This document shows, in pieces, positions 10,904-21,583 of a stretch of DNA of 64,000 nt. The stretch covers positions 62,001 through 126,000 of the forward strand of contig QPMI01000508.1 of NCBI GenBank assembly GCA_004431415.1, in the 5' to 3' direction. Numbering within the stretch: position 1 is the first letter of the stretch; every line of letters begins with the position of its first letter. Source of the DNA: Cyanophora paradoxa. Lineage: Eukaryota; Glaucocystophyceae; Cyanophorales; Cyanophoraceae. Position numbers and translations under genes: made by a program. The notes beneath the pieces are model-generated. The model worked only from the letters and a program-made list of their open reading frames with translations. It was not told the DNA's origin and ran no database searches.

Positions 10904-11212
10904 CGATACTGGACGGTCCGCCGGAGCTGTCCTCAGCTCTCCCCTTCTCTCCTCTAGATTTCCAGCTCCCGAAAAGTGCTAGCCACTAAGCCAGCTCCGG
11001 ATCCTACCAGCTGCAGTCTACTAGGCTAGGCCGCCGATCTCGCGAGCTCGAGTCGAGCTCGAGCTCAGTACTTGTACCCCGCGCTGCGCCCAATTCGCAT
11101 TTCAGACGCCTGAGGCCCAGGCCCAGCTCCGCATGCTGCGTCTGTCTTCGGTGTGCATATTGGACTTGATGTAGACCCGCGGCCCGCGCGCTGGCACGGC
11201 ACGGCGGGCGGG

Positions 11213-13067
11213 CTAGGGCGGGGCGGGGGCGGGGGCGGGGCGCGGGGGCGGGCGGGGGTCGAGGGCGTCGAGGGCGGTGAAGAGGTCGACGAGGACGACG
11301 TTCTCGAAGAGGAAGCCCTCGGGGTCCGTCAGCCGCACCCGCCCGCCCTCCACCCGCGTCCACCCGCGCCCCTCGTAGGCCCCCGCCCCTCCGCCACCGC
11401 CTCCGCCGCCTCCCGCCCGAACTCCGCCTCCAGCGCCTCTGCCGGCCCCGCTCGCCGCTCGCCGCTGGCGTGGGCGGGCGCGGGGGCGGGGCCGGGGGCG
11501 GCACCGAGGGAGAGGCCCTCGGCGAGGCGGAGGCCGAGCATGACGGCGTCCGTGAGGCGCTCGCGGGGGCGAGCGGGGCGGCGTCGGCGGGGAGGCGCCC
11601 CCCGCCGGCCGCGTACGCGGCGGCCCAGAGGAGGTACTCGTCCATCGCGGCCGGCCGCGTGTAGCGCACGCCCCGGGCGTAGCTCGCGGCGCCGAGGCCG
11701 AAGCCCCAGTAGGGCCGGTTCTCCCAGTAGACGCGGTTGTGCAGGCTCTGGAAGCCCGGCCGCGCGTAGTTCGACACCTCGTAGTGCTCGAAGCCCTCCT
11801 CCCGCAGCACCCGGCTCGCCTCCCTGCGCCCCGCGCCACGTCGCGCGCCCGCCGGCGGGCGGGCGGGCGGGGCGGGCGGGGCGGGCGGGGCGGACCGGTA
11901 CATGTCGGCGGCGGCCTCCTCCGGGGGCAGGTGGAGGCGGCCGGCCTCGCGGCGCCGCGCGAAGTTCGTCCCCCCCTCCAGCGTCAGGTCGTACGTGGAG
12001 ACGTGCGTGCAGCCGCTGGCGACGGCGGCGCGCAGCGAGGCGCGCCACGCCTCCGCCGTCTGCCCGGGGAGGCCCGAGATGAGGTCCACGCTGAAGTTGC
12101 GCACGCCGGTCCGCTCCATCGCCGCCAGCGCCGCGTCGCCCTCCTCCGCCGTGTGCGCCCGCCCGCACGCCTGCCGCCCCGTCGCCTCGCCTCGCCTCGC
12201 GGGGCGGGGCGGGGCGGGGCGGGCGGGGCGGGGGGCGCGGGGCGTGCCCGGAGGAGGTCGGGGTCGAAGCTCTGGATGCCGAGGCTGACGCGGGAGACGC
12301 CGAGGGAGACGAAGTCGCGCAGCTTCGCCTCGTCGAAGGTCCCGGGGTCCATCTCCACCGACACCTCCGCCCCGCCCTCCACCCCGAACCGCCCCTCCAG
12401 CGCTGCCCCCGCACCGCCCCTCGCCTCCCACACCACCGCGCGGAGGGGGCGGCTCACCGCGCAGCACGCGCTCCAGCTCGCCCGCCGTAAGGAGCGACGG
12501 GGTGCCCCCGCCGAAGAAGACCGTGCGCAGCCGCCTCGCTGGCGCGCCGCTCTTGCGCTCCGTCGTCTCGATCTCCCTGCAGAGGGCCTGCGCCAGCGGT
12601 GCGTCGGCGCGGCCGTGTCCCGAGCCCGGCCCGCAGGCGTTCGCGCACGTCCAAGTACTGTTCCCGCATGCTCTGCGCCCGCTGGCTCCTGCCGGCGCCG
12701 ATCACCGCGATCGGGAAGTCTGGAGCGGCGCCGACATAGAGTGTGAGCGCTGCGGCCGCTCCCCTGGCGAGGTGCGCTAGCTATAGGACTGACCGCAGTA
12801 GAAGCAACGACGCCTGCAGAACGGGATGTGGACGTACGCGGCGTCCGGCTCATCGTCCGGCCCCCTAGCGGTAGCGTGAAAGACTTGCTGCCGACCAGGC
12901 GCCTCCGCGTGCGAGCACCGGGCCGCGAAGTGCTGCCCGTGTTGCGGCGAGCGCCGTGAGCGGGGTAGCCCGGTGCTCCAGCTGGACAGGAACTGGCGCT
13001 GCAGGCGCTGCGTGCGCAACCCCGGCGGCCTGCCGGCGAGGGCCAGCGAGAAGAGGAGGCAGCGCAT
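11213..13067 (-). CDS. HemW-like radical SAM protein (coproporphyrinogen oxidase-III family)
   Basis: Radical SAM enzyme of the HemN/HemW family. The 4Fe-4S motif is CRRRCFYC in AYVHIPFCRRRCFYC, spliced to DFPIAVIGAG. CxxxCxxCDF is the HemW pattern (heme chaperone) rather than the CxxxCxxCxC of true HemN. Following motifs are VFFGGGTPSLLTAGELERVL, SVEMDPGTFDEAKLRDFVSL, GVSRVSLGIQSFDPDLLR, DLISGLPGQTAEAW, THVSTYDLTLEGGTNFARRR, EGFEHYEVSNYARPGFQSLH and YWGFGLGAASYARGVRY. The exon YLD joins ALCREIETTERK across a 60-base gtgcgc...gcgcag intron; another donor is GC (CGG|GCACGCC). The N-terminus MRCLLFSLALAGRPPGLRTQ is compatible with an organelle transit peptide, matching mitochondrial or plastid HemW. 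About 400 residues after splicing, as expected. Confidence 0.9.
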
Positions 13068-13150
13068 GTTCTGGCGCGGTACCCCCCATACATAGGTCCC
13101 TCGTTCGAATTCCCGCGCGCTCTAGATCTCAAGCAGAAAGCCCCAGCGCG

Positions 13151-14804
13151 ATGTCAGCGAATAGGAACAGAGCGCCTCTGGCGCCTGTCAACCGGTGCTC
13201 GCCAATTCCATCGCCCGCGCGGAATTCGCCCTATCCCTGCAAGAACGCGTCGAACTCCAAGGGCCGCGACCGCGAATGGCTCCCCGTCAAGACGGACTTC
13301 GTGCGTGCTCTAAGAAAGCGTTTTCGCGCCCTAGATGCGCCAGCTCGCGCGCTCCCCTGGCCGTCGCGAATTTCGCGCCGCGCGGGATCAAATTCACTTT
13401 TCGGGGCGCTGCCGCGTTTTCGTGCACGTTTCGGCTCGGGAATGATCTTTCCCTTACTCACCGCAGGTCATTCGCTGCACCTTCGAGGACGAGACGACGC
13501 GCGTGATGTCGCCTGTCCAGAAAGCCCGGTGAGCTCTTTTTCGCGCGACCGCGCGCCCTGCCGCTTTGAATTTTAATCGATTCCGATCCTAAGCCTGGCT
13601 GGAAGCCTTCGACGCTCACGCCTGCGCGCGCAGCTCCAAGCAGGCGAAGCGCAACATGTTCAAGACTGAGGTAAGCCGCACGCCGCGAGATTGCGCGCTA
13701 TTTGAATTTCAATTTTGACGCTGGCTGCAAAATCGCGCATGCTACGCTGCCCAGTTCTGCCGGTGCGCGAAAGCGCCTTCGCGCAACGCGCTCTCGAAGT
13801 CTGAAATTCGATCGCCGGACTCGCAGCTCGTACTACGACGGTAGCGAATGCCCTTACGGTGCGCTCGCCCGGCCATCCTCGCCTGGCCTCTGGCATTATT
13901 ATCAACTAAAAAGAGATGCTGCGCGCTCAGGGGAGCGGTGCCAGTTCGCGCATTCGAAAGAGGAGGTGTTTTTATTCACGGATTGCGATCGCCGCAACTG
14001 ATCGCGATTCCTGCGGCACCGTCGACGTCAACTGACCTTGAATTTTCATGCAGTTGCGCGAGATCGTTCGCCACCCTCGGTGCATTGCAATTGCGCATGC
14101 AGCACTAGATTTCAGGCCCAGGGTTCACGCTTCCAGCGCGGACGCTGATGGGCATCGATATCACTTTCCTGATCAGGTACAAGACGGAGCCATGCGTCCA
14201 GTTTCTGACGGTGCGAAAACAATTTCGCATTAAATTTTAATTACGTTTTGCGGAGCACTGGCCACTTTAAATCTCGCCTGACGCGCCCTTGATCGATGAT
14301 CTGCGCTCTATCGTCACGTTAAAATTTTTCAGCTCGGATACTGCCAGGTCCGCGCTGCGCATGCTTGCCTGCAGCTGATTTCGCGGCTAGCGCTGATCTC
14401 GCAATCGGCGTCGCAGTTTGGGCACCGATGCCTCTTCCTGCACTCGACGGGTGTCGAGGAAAAATCGTCTCTCGGAGGCAAGCGCGGCAGAAGGTGCGTA
14501 CCTCGCTATACTTAATTTGAACCATTCCATTCGCCGCCGCCAGTCGGGTGCTCACCGCGAGGGCGGCGCGGGGCCGGCCAGGCTGCCGGTGTTCGAGGAG
14601 CTGACCTCGAGCTCGGGCTCCGAGGGGCACGGCCTCGAGAGCGAGCACGAGCGCGCGTACGACCACGACGAGGAGCTCGAGCACTTCGTCCCCTCCAGCC
14701 CCTGCCCCTCCTCCCCGTGCCCCGACTTCGGCTTCGGCGCCCCGTCCCCCTGCTTCGAGTTCTATGCCGGCCACGCCGCCCGCCCCGACCACTTCCAGCT
14801 CTAG
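13151..14804 (+). CDS. Tandem CCCH zinc-finger protein (ZFP36/TIS11-like)
   Basis: Predicted AU-rich-element-type RNA-binding protein. Exons spliced by eye give MSANRNRAPLAPVNR, a block with VIRCTFEDETTRVMSPVQKA, SKQAKRNMFKTE, SYYDGSECPYG, RCQFAHSKEE, LREIVRHPR, YKTEPCVQFLT, LGYCQ, FGHRCLFLHSTGVEEKSS, and a terminal exon. The two fingers are C-x8-C-x5-C-x3-H like, each preceded by the KTE lead-in typical of tristetraprolin-type tandem fingers, with the REIVRHPRYKTE linker. The first Cys of finger 1 falls at a splice junction I did not fix. The C-terminal exon (about 14550-14804) is acidic and Ser/Glu/Pro-rich. At least nine exons are separated by AT-richer introns of up to about 200 bases without the GC hairpin, unlike the neighbouring genes. 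Confidence 0.85.
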
Positions 14805-15330
14805 ACAGCTGCAGCGCCGCTGCAGGCTGCCAGCGGGCCAGCGCGCGCCTGCGCCATCCGCAAGGCCGAGCTCGCGAGAATTCCGGGATTCCGGTACCCG
14901 GTTCCGCAATTGCCTGTCACAGTCACTGAGTGTCTCAGAGTCGCTTTTTCTAGCTCCGATCCGATAATCCTGTAAATTCCTTTCCGGATTCTATAGCTAT
15001 TCAGCCAGCTGCAGAGCTTCAAATTCTGATGATCATGATCAGCCTGCGCTAGTAACTTTAGTAATGTAGCCTAGTTGATTTGGAAGCCGCGTCGCTTCAT
15101 GGCAAAGTTCGTCTGATGAGTGTAAAGCAGATCGATCTGCCAGCTAGCCTTAAGCTTGTAGCTTCGAGAAATGCTCAGCGCAGTCATCTCATTATCCCGT
15201 AGGCTAGTTGTCTGTATCGACTCGCTCTGTTTTGATCAGTGCTAGGCCCCATTTTGGCCGTGAAGCTCGGCAGAACCTGTAACCGTTCGTGTGTGCTGCG
15301 AATTAATTCTACGATCGCAGCGCGCCTGGG
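14805..15330. other. AT-rich intergenic spacer
   Basis: About 525 bp of markedly lower GC between convergent genes. It is rich in AGCT, GATC and TGATCA palindromic words (for example tgatgatcatgatcag near 15028). No coding block or RNA gene seen. Confidence 0.6.
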
Positions 15331-18300
15331 CTAGACGAAGAGAACGCCTGGCGGGGCGGGGGGCTGCTTGGGGCGGTTCGCGGCCTCGAAGAGTGCGCGC
15401 GCCTGCGCCTCGAGGAGCGTCCGCTTCTCCTTGTTCCAGGCCGTCCAGCCCGGCGCCCCCTCCTCCGCCTCCAGACCCGCATCGGGCGGCGGGGGCGGCG
15501 AGCCCTCGTGCCGCGCGAGGGCCGCAGCCACTGCCGCCGCCGGGCCCCGCACGATGGACGGCGCGAAGAGCTCCGCCCGCGTCTGCCGCCCCGCGTCCGC
15601 CGGCGCCAACAGACCGGCCGGGCCGGGGCGGGGCGGGGCGGGGCGGGGCGCACGCCGACGTGGCTGAGCATCGGGGCGCAGTACTCCTTGAGGTCGGGCC
15701 GCTCCGATGGGCGAGCTTCGGGGGAGGGGCGGGGGCGGGGCCCAGCCGCGGGCCTCCCCGAGCGGCTGGCGGGGTTGGCGCGGGCCGGCGGGCGGAGGAG
15801 GAGGCGGTTGATGGCACGGGCGCGGCGCTCGAGCTCGTCGCTCGTCGGCGGCCTTCGCATCGGCGACGCGTTCCCCGCCAGCCGCGGGTCCCGCGGCGGC
15901 GACCCCGCCCCGCCCCTCCCCTGCCGCCCCGCCCCGCCCCCGCCGGCGTCGCCGGCGCCGGCGACGGCACAGCGAAGCTGCGGCGAAGTCAGGCGGGAGG
16001 TGGAGGGGCGGGCGGGGGCGGGGCGGGCCGTGGGAGCGGAGGTAGGGGAGTGGGAGGCGGGGATGGCGCGGGAGGGCGGAAAGTGCGGCAGCTGCGGCTG
16101 CCCGACGCGGTGCGGCAGCGTCGCGCTCGGCGCGCTCCCGCTCCGCGCCAGCGATCCCGCGCCGCTGGAGCGCAGCGAGGCGGCCGATGCGCGCCCCGAG
16201 GCCCCCGCCGGCCCGCCCCCGCCGCCATGAAGTGCAGCCGCGCCAGCGAGGGCCCCCGGGGCCCCGCCGCGCCCACCGGCCGTCGCTGGGCGCGGGGGCC
16301 CGAGGCGGGGCCCAGGGCGGTGCCGCCCACGGTGAGGTCCGGGGCGGTGGAGGCGCGCGGGCCGAGGGCGGCGGCGAGGGCCCGGGCGACCTGCGCGCGG
16401 GGGCGCGTGAGCGGGGCTCGCCGGGGCGGGGGCCGGGGCGGGGGCGGGGGCGCGCACCCCGGGCGGAAGTCGTCGGGGAGGCCGAGGGCGGCGAGGAGGG
16501 CGTGGGGGATGGGCGTCGGGGAGGCGGCGTCGGGCGGGTCATCGTCCCGCCAGCGCCCGTCGATGCTGACGCGCAGCGCCCGCGGCACGTGCCGCGGCAG
16601 CGCCGCCGGCATCGACGGCATCCGCTCCCCGCCGCCGAGGGGCCCGCAGGCGCGGGGCCCGAGCCGCGCCGCCGCGACCCCGCCGACGACGAGGCGCCCC
16701 GGGGCTCCGCGGGCCCCCGCGCGACCCCGGCCCCAGGCCCGCCGCCGCGGTCAGCGCCGGCACCTGCACCCGCGGGGGCGTCGGCGGCAGCCCGCGCCCG
16801 CCGCCGCCGCCGCCGCGCTCGAAGGCCGCGACGCGAGCTTCGAGCTGCCGGCGCGGGAGAGCGGGGCCGCCCCGGCGGCGGCCTCCGGGAAGTGCGTGGG
16901 AGAGGGGCGGCGGCCTCGCAGGCGGCCGCCTCTGTCGCCGCGCGCGACCGCTCCTCCGCCGCCCGCGCCTCCAGCGCCCGCCGCAGCGCCTCCTGCCGGC
17001 CCGCCTCAGCGCAGGCGGGGCGAGGGGGGCGGGGGGAGGAGGGGGGGGGGGGGGGGGGGGGGGGGCGGGGCGGGCGCACGGAGCGGAGGAGCGGGGCGGC
17101 GGCGAGGGCGTACCGCAGCAGCCGCGCGTGCTGCCGGGGAGGTACCCCTCCCGCAGCGCCCGCCGCACCTGCCGCCCCCGCGGCGCTCAGCAGCGCCGGG
17201 GGCCGCGGGGCCGGCGGGGAGGCACATCGACGGGGCGGGCGCGGACGGTGTCGGGGGCGGCGGCGGGGCGGCCTCCGCCTCGGCCTCCTCCCCGCCGGCG
17301 CCTCCGGATCCGCCGACTGCGGCCGCCGCGTCGGGTGCGGGGAGGGGAGGAGGGCGGGAGGGGCACCTGGAGGGCGGCGATGACGGAGCGGGCGGCGCTG
17401 CCGGCGCGGCGGCGCTCCTCGTCGAGCGCGCGGAGGGCGGCCGCGAGGCCAGCCCCGCCCGCCAGCAGGCCCGCTGCCGCCCGTCGGCCCTTGCGGGGCG
17501 GCGGGGCGGCGGTGCGGCGGGGCGGGGGCACCGGCGAAGCAGGCGGCGGCGTCCAGAAAGGTGTCGACCTCCCGCGCCTCCAGCGGGCCCGGCCCCGCCC
17601 CCTGCCGCCCCTCGCGCCCCGCGGCGGCGGCGGGCGGGAGGGCGGGGCGGGGCACCAGCCGGGGGGCAGGCGGCCGACGCCGCAGCGCTCGCGGGCGAAG
17701 GTGAGGGCCTCGGCGGCGCCCCGCACGAGCCGCTCCGCCGCCGCCGCGTCCCGCTCGGGGGCGGGCCCTCCCCGCGGCCCCCTTCCAGCCCGCGTGGCCC
17801 ACCGCTGCGCCCCGCCTCAGCGACGCGCAGCAGGCCCGGGGGCGGGCGGGGCGCGGCGGGGCGCACGACGCTGCTGGGCTCGGCATCCCCGTCGGGCGCC
17901 GCAGCCGGGTGCGCCCCCGAGCCCTGCCGCTCCTCGCCCGACGACGAGCTCGATGCGCCGCCGTCTTCTTCCGCGCCCGCTGCCCCGTCGAGGCTCCGCT
18001 CAGCGCCCCCGCGGCGGAGGCCTGCAAGCCCCGCGCACCGGGCTCAGCCTCCGTGGCCGGCCTGCGCCCCAGGCCCAGCGGGACAGTCGCTCCCGGACGG
18101 ACGCCTGGGGCGGGGGCTCAGGGATCGGGCTCAGAGGCGAGAGCGCAGGCGTCCCGCACCGTCCAGCTTCCTCCACGCCGCCGCGCCGGTCCTCTCGTCG
18201 CGCACGGTGACGGCGGCGAGCAGGCCGCGCAGGAAGCGCTCTTGCCTGGCCACAGCGGTCAGCCGCGCGGCGCGTCGGCAGGAGCAAAGCACGGAAACCT

Positions 18301-18684
18301 TCTGCTTGACGACGGGTCGCACCAGACCGCAGCTGCAGCGCGCGGGGGTCGGAGGTTGCAGATGAGCGCTTCGGTGGCGTTACCTGTGTCTCGCAGCGCC
18401 GACGCGAAGCGATCGATCTCTACATGCGTTCCCTCGCCCCTCAGCGCGTCCCAAAGCTCTGCAGCAGGTGCCCTCAGCGAGACAGCTCGCGTGGCAAGCT
18501 GCAGCGGCCCACCAGATGCAGCGCGGCGAGCAGCGGCCTCGTCAAATGCTGTACGCGTGACAAGCGCCTTGTGCACCCCCGTCCAGGCTTGCAGGAAGCT
18601 TTGCTCGGCCACGCCTGATTGGGACTCGCCCGGCTCGCCCTCGCCGGGCGGCGGCGGGCCCACCAGCGCCAGCCAGGCCTGCAT
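15331..18684 (-). CDS. Unrecognised Ala/Pro-rich protein with coiled-coil segments
   Basis: No family recognised. Minus-strand exons are defined by hairpin introns. The first exon starts MQAWLALVGPPPPGEGEPGE and contains SFLQAWTGVHKALVTRTAFD. Next come QERFLRGLLAAVTVRDERTG, an acidic Ser block (GAEEDGGASSSSSGEERQGS), ERDAAAAERLVRGAAEALTF, LEAREVDTFLDAAACFA, AAALRALDEERRRAGSAARS, HARLLRYALAAAPLLRS and ALRRALEARAAEERSRAATE. Then VPRALRVSIDGRWRDDDPPD, HALLAALGLPDDFRPG and DLKEYCAPMLSHVG follow, and the C-terminus ends LFEAANRPKQPPAPPGVLFV. Helical, Ala/Arg/Glu-rich pieces suggest coiled coils. A 25-base G run (17041-17065) lies in one intron. Very long antisense open frames cover the same span but lack splice logic. 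The exon chain is approximate. Confidence 0.5.
17041..17065. repeat. Homopolymer run of 25 G
   Basis: Uninterrupted G run on the plus strand (C run in the sense of the host gene), inside an intron of the unrecognised minus-strand gene, flanked by GGGGC repeats. Its length may be approximate because of sequencing slippage. Confidence 0.9.
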
Positions 18685-18964
18685 TCTGCGCCCACTAAGC
18701 CTAACCGCGCGGGTCCCCGGCTGCAGCTAGGCGCTCGGTGGTGTACCCCTGCCGGCGGCTTGGCTTGCGTCATCGGGCGAGCGCGCTCGCGTAGATATCG
18801 AAGTGCAGGACAGGTTAGCGGCTGGGTTCGAGCAGCGCGCCGCGCGAGGCCTCCGAGCTCGGCGGGGCAACTCTTGGGGCGGCAGCTGGCGCGGCCCTTC
18901 CGCGGCGGTGGCGTCGACCAGCGGAGAAGGTCGTTGAGGCAGAGCGTGGCCCTTGCAGATCGCA

Positions 18965-20907
18965 ATGCGGCCCCTCGAGTGCGCCCTTCTCGTGCTGAGC
19001 GCCGCGGCGTCGGTCGTGGTGGCCGTCAGCCCGCCCGTCCCATTCGCGATCAAGGCGCTCGCGCTAGTAGGCCAACTTCTCCCTGGCGCGCTGCACCTTC
19101 TCTTTGAGGTGAGCGCCCCGCCAGAGCCCTCTCGCGACGGTTCGTACGCGCGCGTGACGCGTGCCAACGCGATTGCAGGGGGCGCGCTGGCAGATGTACG
19201 CCGCGTACGGGTGCGCCGCGGCGCTTCTCACACGCCTCTTCGTCGCCTCGCTGAGTCACCGCATCGGCAGTGCGGGCGCGCTCAACACGGGGGCGCTCGC
19301 GGCGACGGTCCGGGGCGCGGTTGAGCTGCCGCTCGCGGCGCGCGTCGCCCTTCCCGCGGCGGCGCTGCTGCTGCTGGCGGCGTCGACGGCGCTGGCGGCG
19401 CTGCTGCCCGTGCTGGGCCCCGGGATGTACCCGGCGCTGGGCCCGTACCGCGTGGGCGCGCGCTACGTGCACTCGGCGGCGGCGTACAAGGACGACCGCC
19501 TCGGGCGCGAGCTCTCCGGCCTGCTCTTCTACCCCTCCGCCCCCGCCGCCGGCTCCGGCTCCGAGTCCGCCGTCCTCGTCCCCGAGGGCACCTTCATCTC
19601 CGACGCCGGTACCCCCCCCACCCTCTCGCGGGACGGGGCGGGCTGAGCCGGGGGCAGTGGCGCGGTTCGCGAAGATGCCGGCGTTCATCTTCAGCCACAT
19701 GCGCCTCTTCCGCATGCCGGCGGCGATGGACGCGCCCCTCCTCCAGGCGCACCCCCCGCGTCCGCCCCCGCCCCGCCCCGCCCCGCCCCGCCCTGCCCCG
19801 GGCCCCGCGAGGGCTGGGCCGACCTGGCGGCAGCGGACGGGCGGCTGCCGGTGGTGCTGCTGCTGCACGGGCTCGGGGGCTTCCGCGGCGTCTACTCGGC
19901 CCTCGCCCTCGGCCTCGCCTCCCGCGGCTTCCTCGTCCTCGCCCTCGACCACACGTCCGCCCGCCCGCCCCGCCCGCCCCGCCCGCCCCGCCCCGCCGAC
20001 GCGCGGGGCCGGCAGGGACGGGAGCGCGGCGGCGGTGCGGTACCCGTCGGGGCGGGTGCGGGCGTACGAGGTGCCGGCGGAGCCGCAGGAGTCGCACGAG
20101 GAGATCTGGCACCGCTTCCGCGGCCGCCAGCTGCAGGAGCGCGTCGAGGACGTGCGCGCCGCCTGGCATTACCTCGAGGCCCTCGACAGCGACGCCGGGC
20201 CCCTCCCGTCCGCCCGCCCCCCGCCCCGCCCTGCCCGCCCCGCGCGCCGGGGTTTGACGGGGGCGGGGCAGGGACTTCCGGGGGCGGCTGGACCTGCAGC
20301 GGACGGCGCTGGTGGGCCACAGCTTCGGGGCGTGCACGGCGCTGGCGGCGTGCCACGCGCTGCACCCGACGTTCAGCGCCGGCGTGGGGCTCGACGTCTG
20401 GATGTACCCCGCCTGGGGCAACGAGCCGCTGCTCCTGCGCGACGGGCCCCTCGTCCCCTTCGCCTTCGTCGACTCCGAGAAGTGCCTCGCCCGCCCCGCC
20501 CGCTGCCCGCCGGCGCGGGCTGAGGCGGGCGGGGGGCGGAGGTGGGTGTACGAGCCGAACGAGGCCCGCACGCAGGAGATCTTCGAGCGCAGCCCCACGG
20601 GCTCCCTCCGCGCCACCCTCCGAGGCCCGCCCCGGCCCCGGCCCCGGCCCCGGCCCCGGCCCCGGCACGGGGCGCGACGGGGGCGCAGGGGCGGGCCACC
20701 AGTCCTTCTCCGACTTCGGCCTCTTCGCCGGCTTCGTCCTCCGCCGCATGCGTCCGCCCGCCCGCGCCCCGCGCCCGCCCCCGCGGCCTCCCCCGAAGCG
20801 GGGCGGGCGGGGCGCAGGGCAGGTGGGCGAGGTGGACGCGCGGGGGCCCTGGCCACGACGGCCGCCTTCGCCGCCGCTTTCATCCGCCGCCACGCCCTCA
20901 AGGTCCG

Positions 20908-20946
<39 letters not shown>

Positions 20947-21062
20947 CCCCGGCCCCGGCCCGGCGGGGGCCGAGCGGGGCGCAGGAGCGGGGGGAGGAGC
21001 CGCTGCTGGACGGGCCCCCGGAGGGGCGGCCCCCCGAGCTCCTCCTCGGCCCCGTCCTCTAG
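18965..21062 (+). CDS. Platelet-activating-factor acetylhydrolase-type alpha/beta hydrolase (PLA2G7/PAFAH2-like)
   Basis: Predicted serine lipase that removes short or oxidised acyl chains from the sn-2 position of phospholipids. The family signature runs in order: VVLLLHGLGGFRGVYSALAL, GLASRGFLVLALDHTSARP, the nucleophile elbow GHSFGACTALAACHALHP (Ser), the acid loop GVGLDVWMYPAWGNEPLL (Asp) and, after splicing over a (CCCCGG)n intron, GHQSFSDFGLFAGFVLRRM (His). The N-terminus is hydrophobic: MRPLECALLVLSAAASVVVA, then a second exon with two further hydrophobic stretches (VALPAAALLLLAASTALAAL), so the enzyme is probably membrane-anchored, unlike human PAFAH2. One donor is GC (CGAG|GCCCGCC near 20625). 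An intron near the 3' end holds a 38-base C run. Stop TAG at 21060-21062. Confidence 0.88.
20630..20666 (+). repeat. Intronic CCCCGG (GGCCCC) hexanucleotide repeat, about six units
   Basis: Perfect tandem CCCCGG units inside a GC-donor intron of the PAF-acetylhydrolase-like gene, just 5' of the exon with the catalytic His. Confidence 0.9.
20908..20945 (+). repeat. Homopolymer run of 38 C in an intron
   Basis: Starts a few bases after the donor gtccg in the penultimate intron of the PAF-acetylhydrolase-like gene. The true length may vary or be misassembled. Confidence 0.9.
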
Positions 21063-21583
21063 GCCCAGCGGCCCGCCCCGGCCCGCGCCCGCCCCTGGCG
21101 CCGGCCGGCGCCCGGCCTGGCGGGAGCAGCAGGGGCGAGCAGTCCGACGGTCCCAGTAGTATTTTATAGCGATTGCTAGCCGCATGCATTACATATGGTG
21201 ATTTATTGAAACTGCGCGTCGCCCGTCTCGATCCTGTCCCCTGTCGCCGGGGGCCTATCGATATCCTTCGCGCGTCCCCCGTCCGCGCGCTGTGATCATG
21301 AATCCCATCCTTCGCTCTGGACGCCCTGGCACGCGTACGGCAGCGACCCCGCGCGCTCTGTGCGAGGTTGTGCTGCGTGCGTATACGTGCAGCGGTGCCT
21401 CTAGCCCACGAGAGCTGGCGGCCGCGGATGACGCGAACCCCGCTCGGTCGCGCTCGGTCGCGAACAAATCTCACTATGCAGGGTTGAATAGAATACACGG
21501 GGCAGATGCCCACTAGGCAGCCGGGGCCCCGGGGCCCCCGGGGGCCGGGTCGCAGACTCGGGCCGAAGACGGCGGTGCTCCGC
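21063..21583. other. Intergenic spacer between convergent genes
   Basis: About 520 bp with mixed composition. Open frames are present on both strands but no splice-supported or recognisable coding block. A GGGGCCCC-rich stretch at 21525-21550 can form a hairpin. Confidence 0.45.

Noticed and set aside
13090-13125. T-arm-like word GTTCGAATTCC suggesting a tRNA
   Set aside because: No matching D-arm, anticodon arm or acceptor stem could be found around it.
15291-18365. A plus-strand open frame of about 1,000 codons antisense to the minus-strand gene
   Set aside because: At this GC content stops are rare in all frames. It has no splice logic and is made of Arg/Pro/Ala/Gly repeats with no family resemblance, while the other strand has regular hairpin introns.
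20630-20666. Interpreting the CCCCGG repeat as disease-type expansion
   Set aside because: Only about six units, within an intron of typical composition here; nothing indicates expansion.
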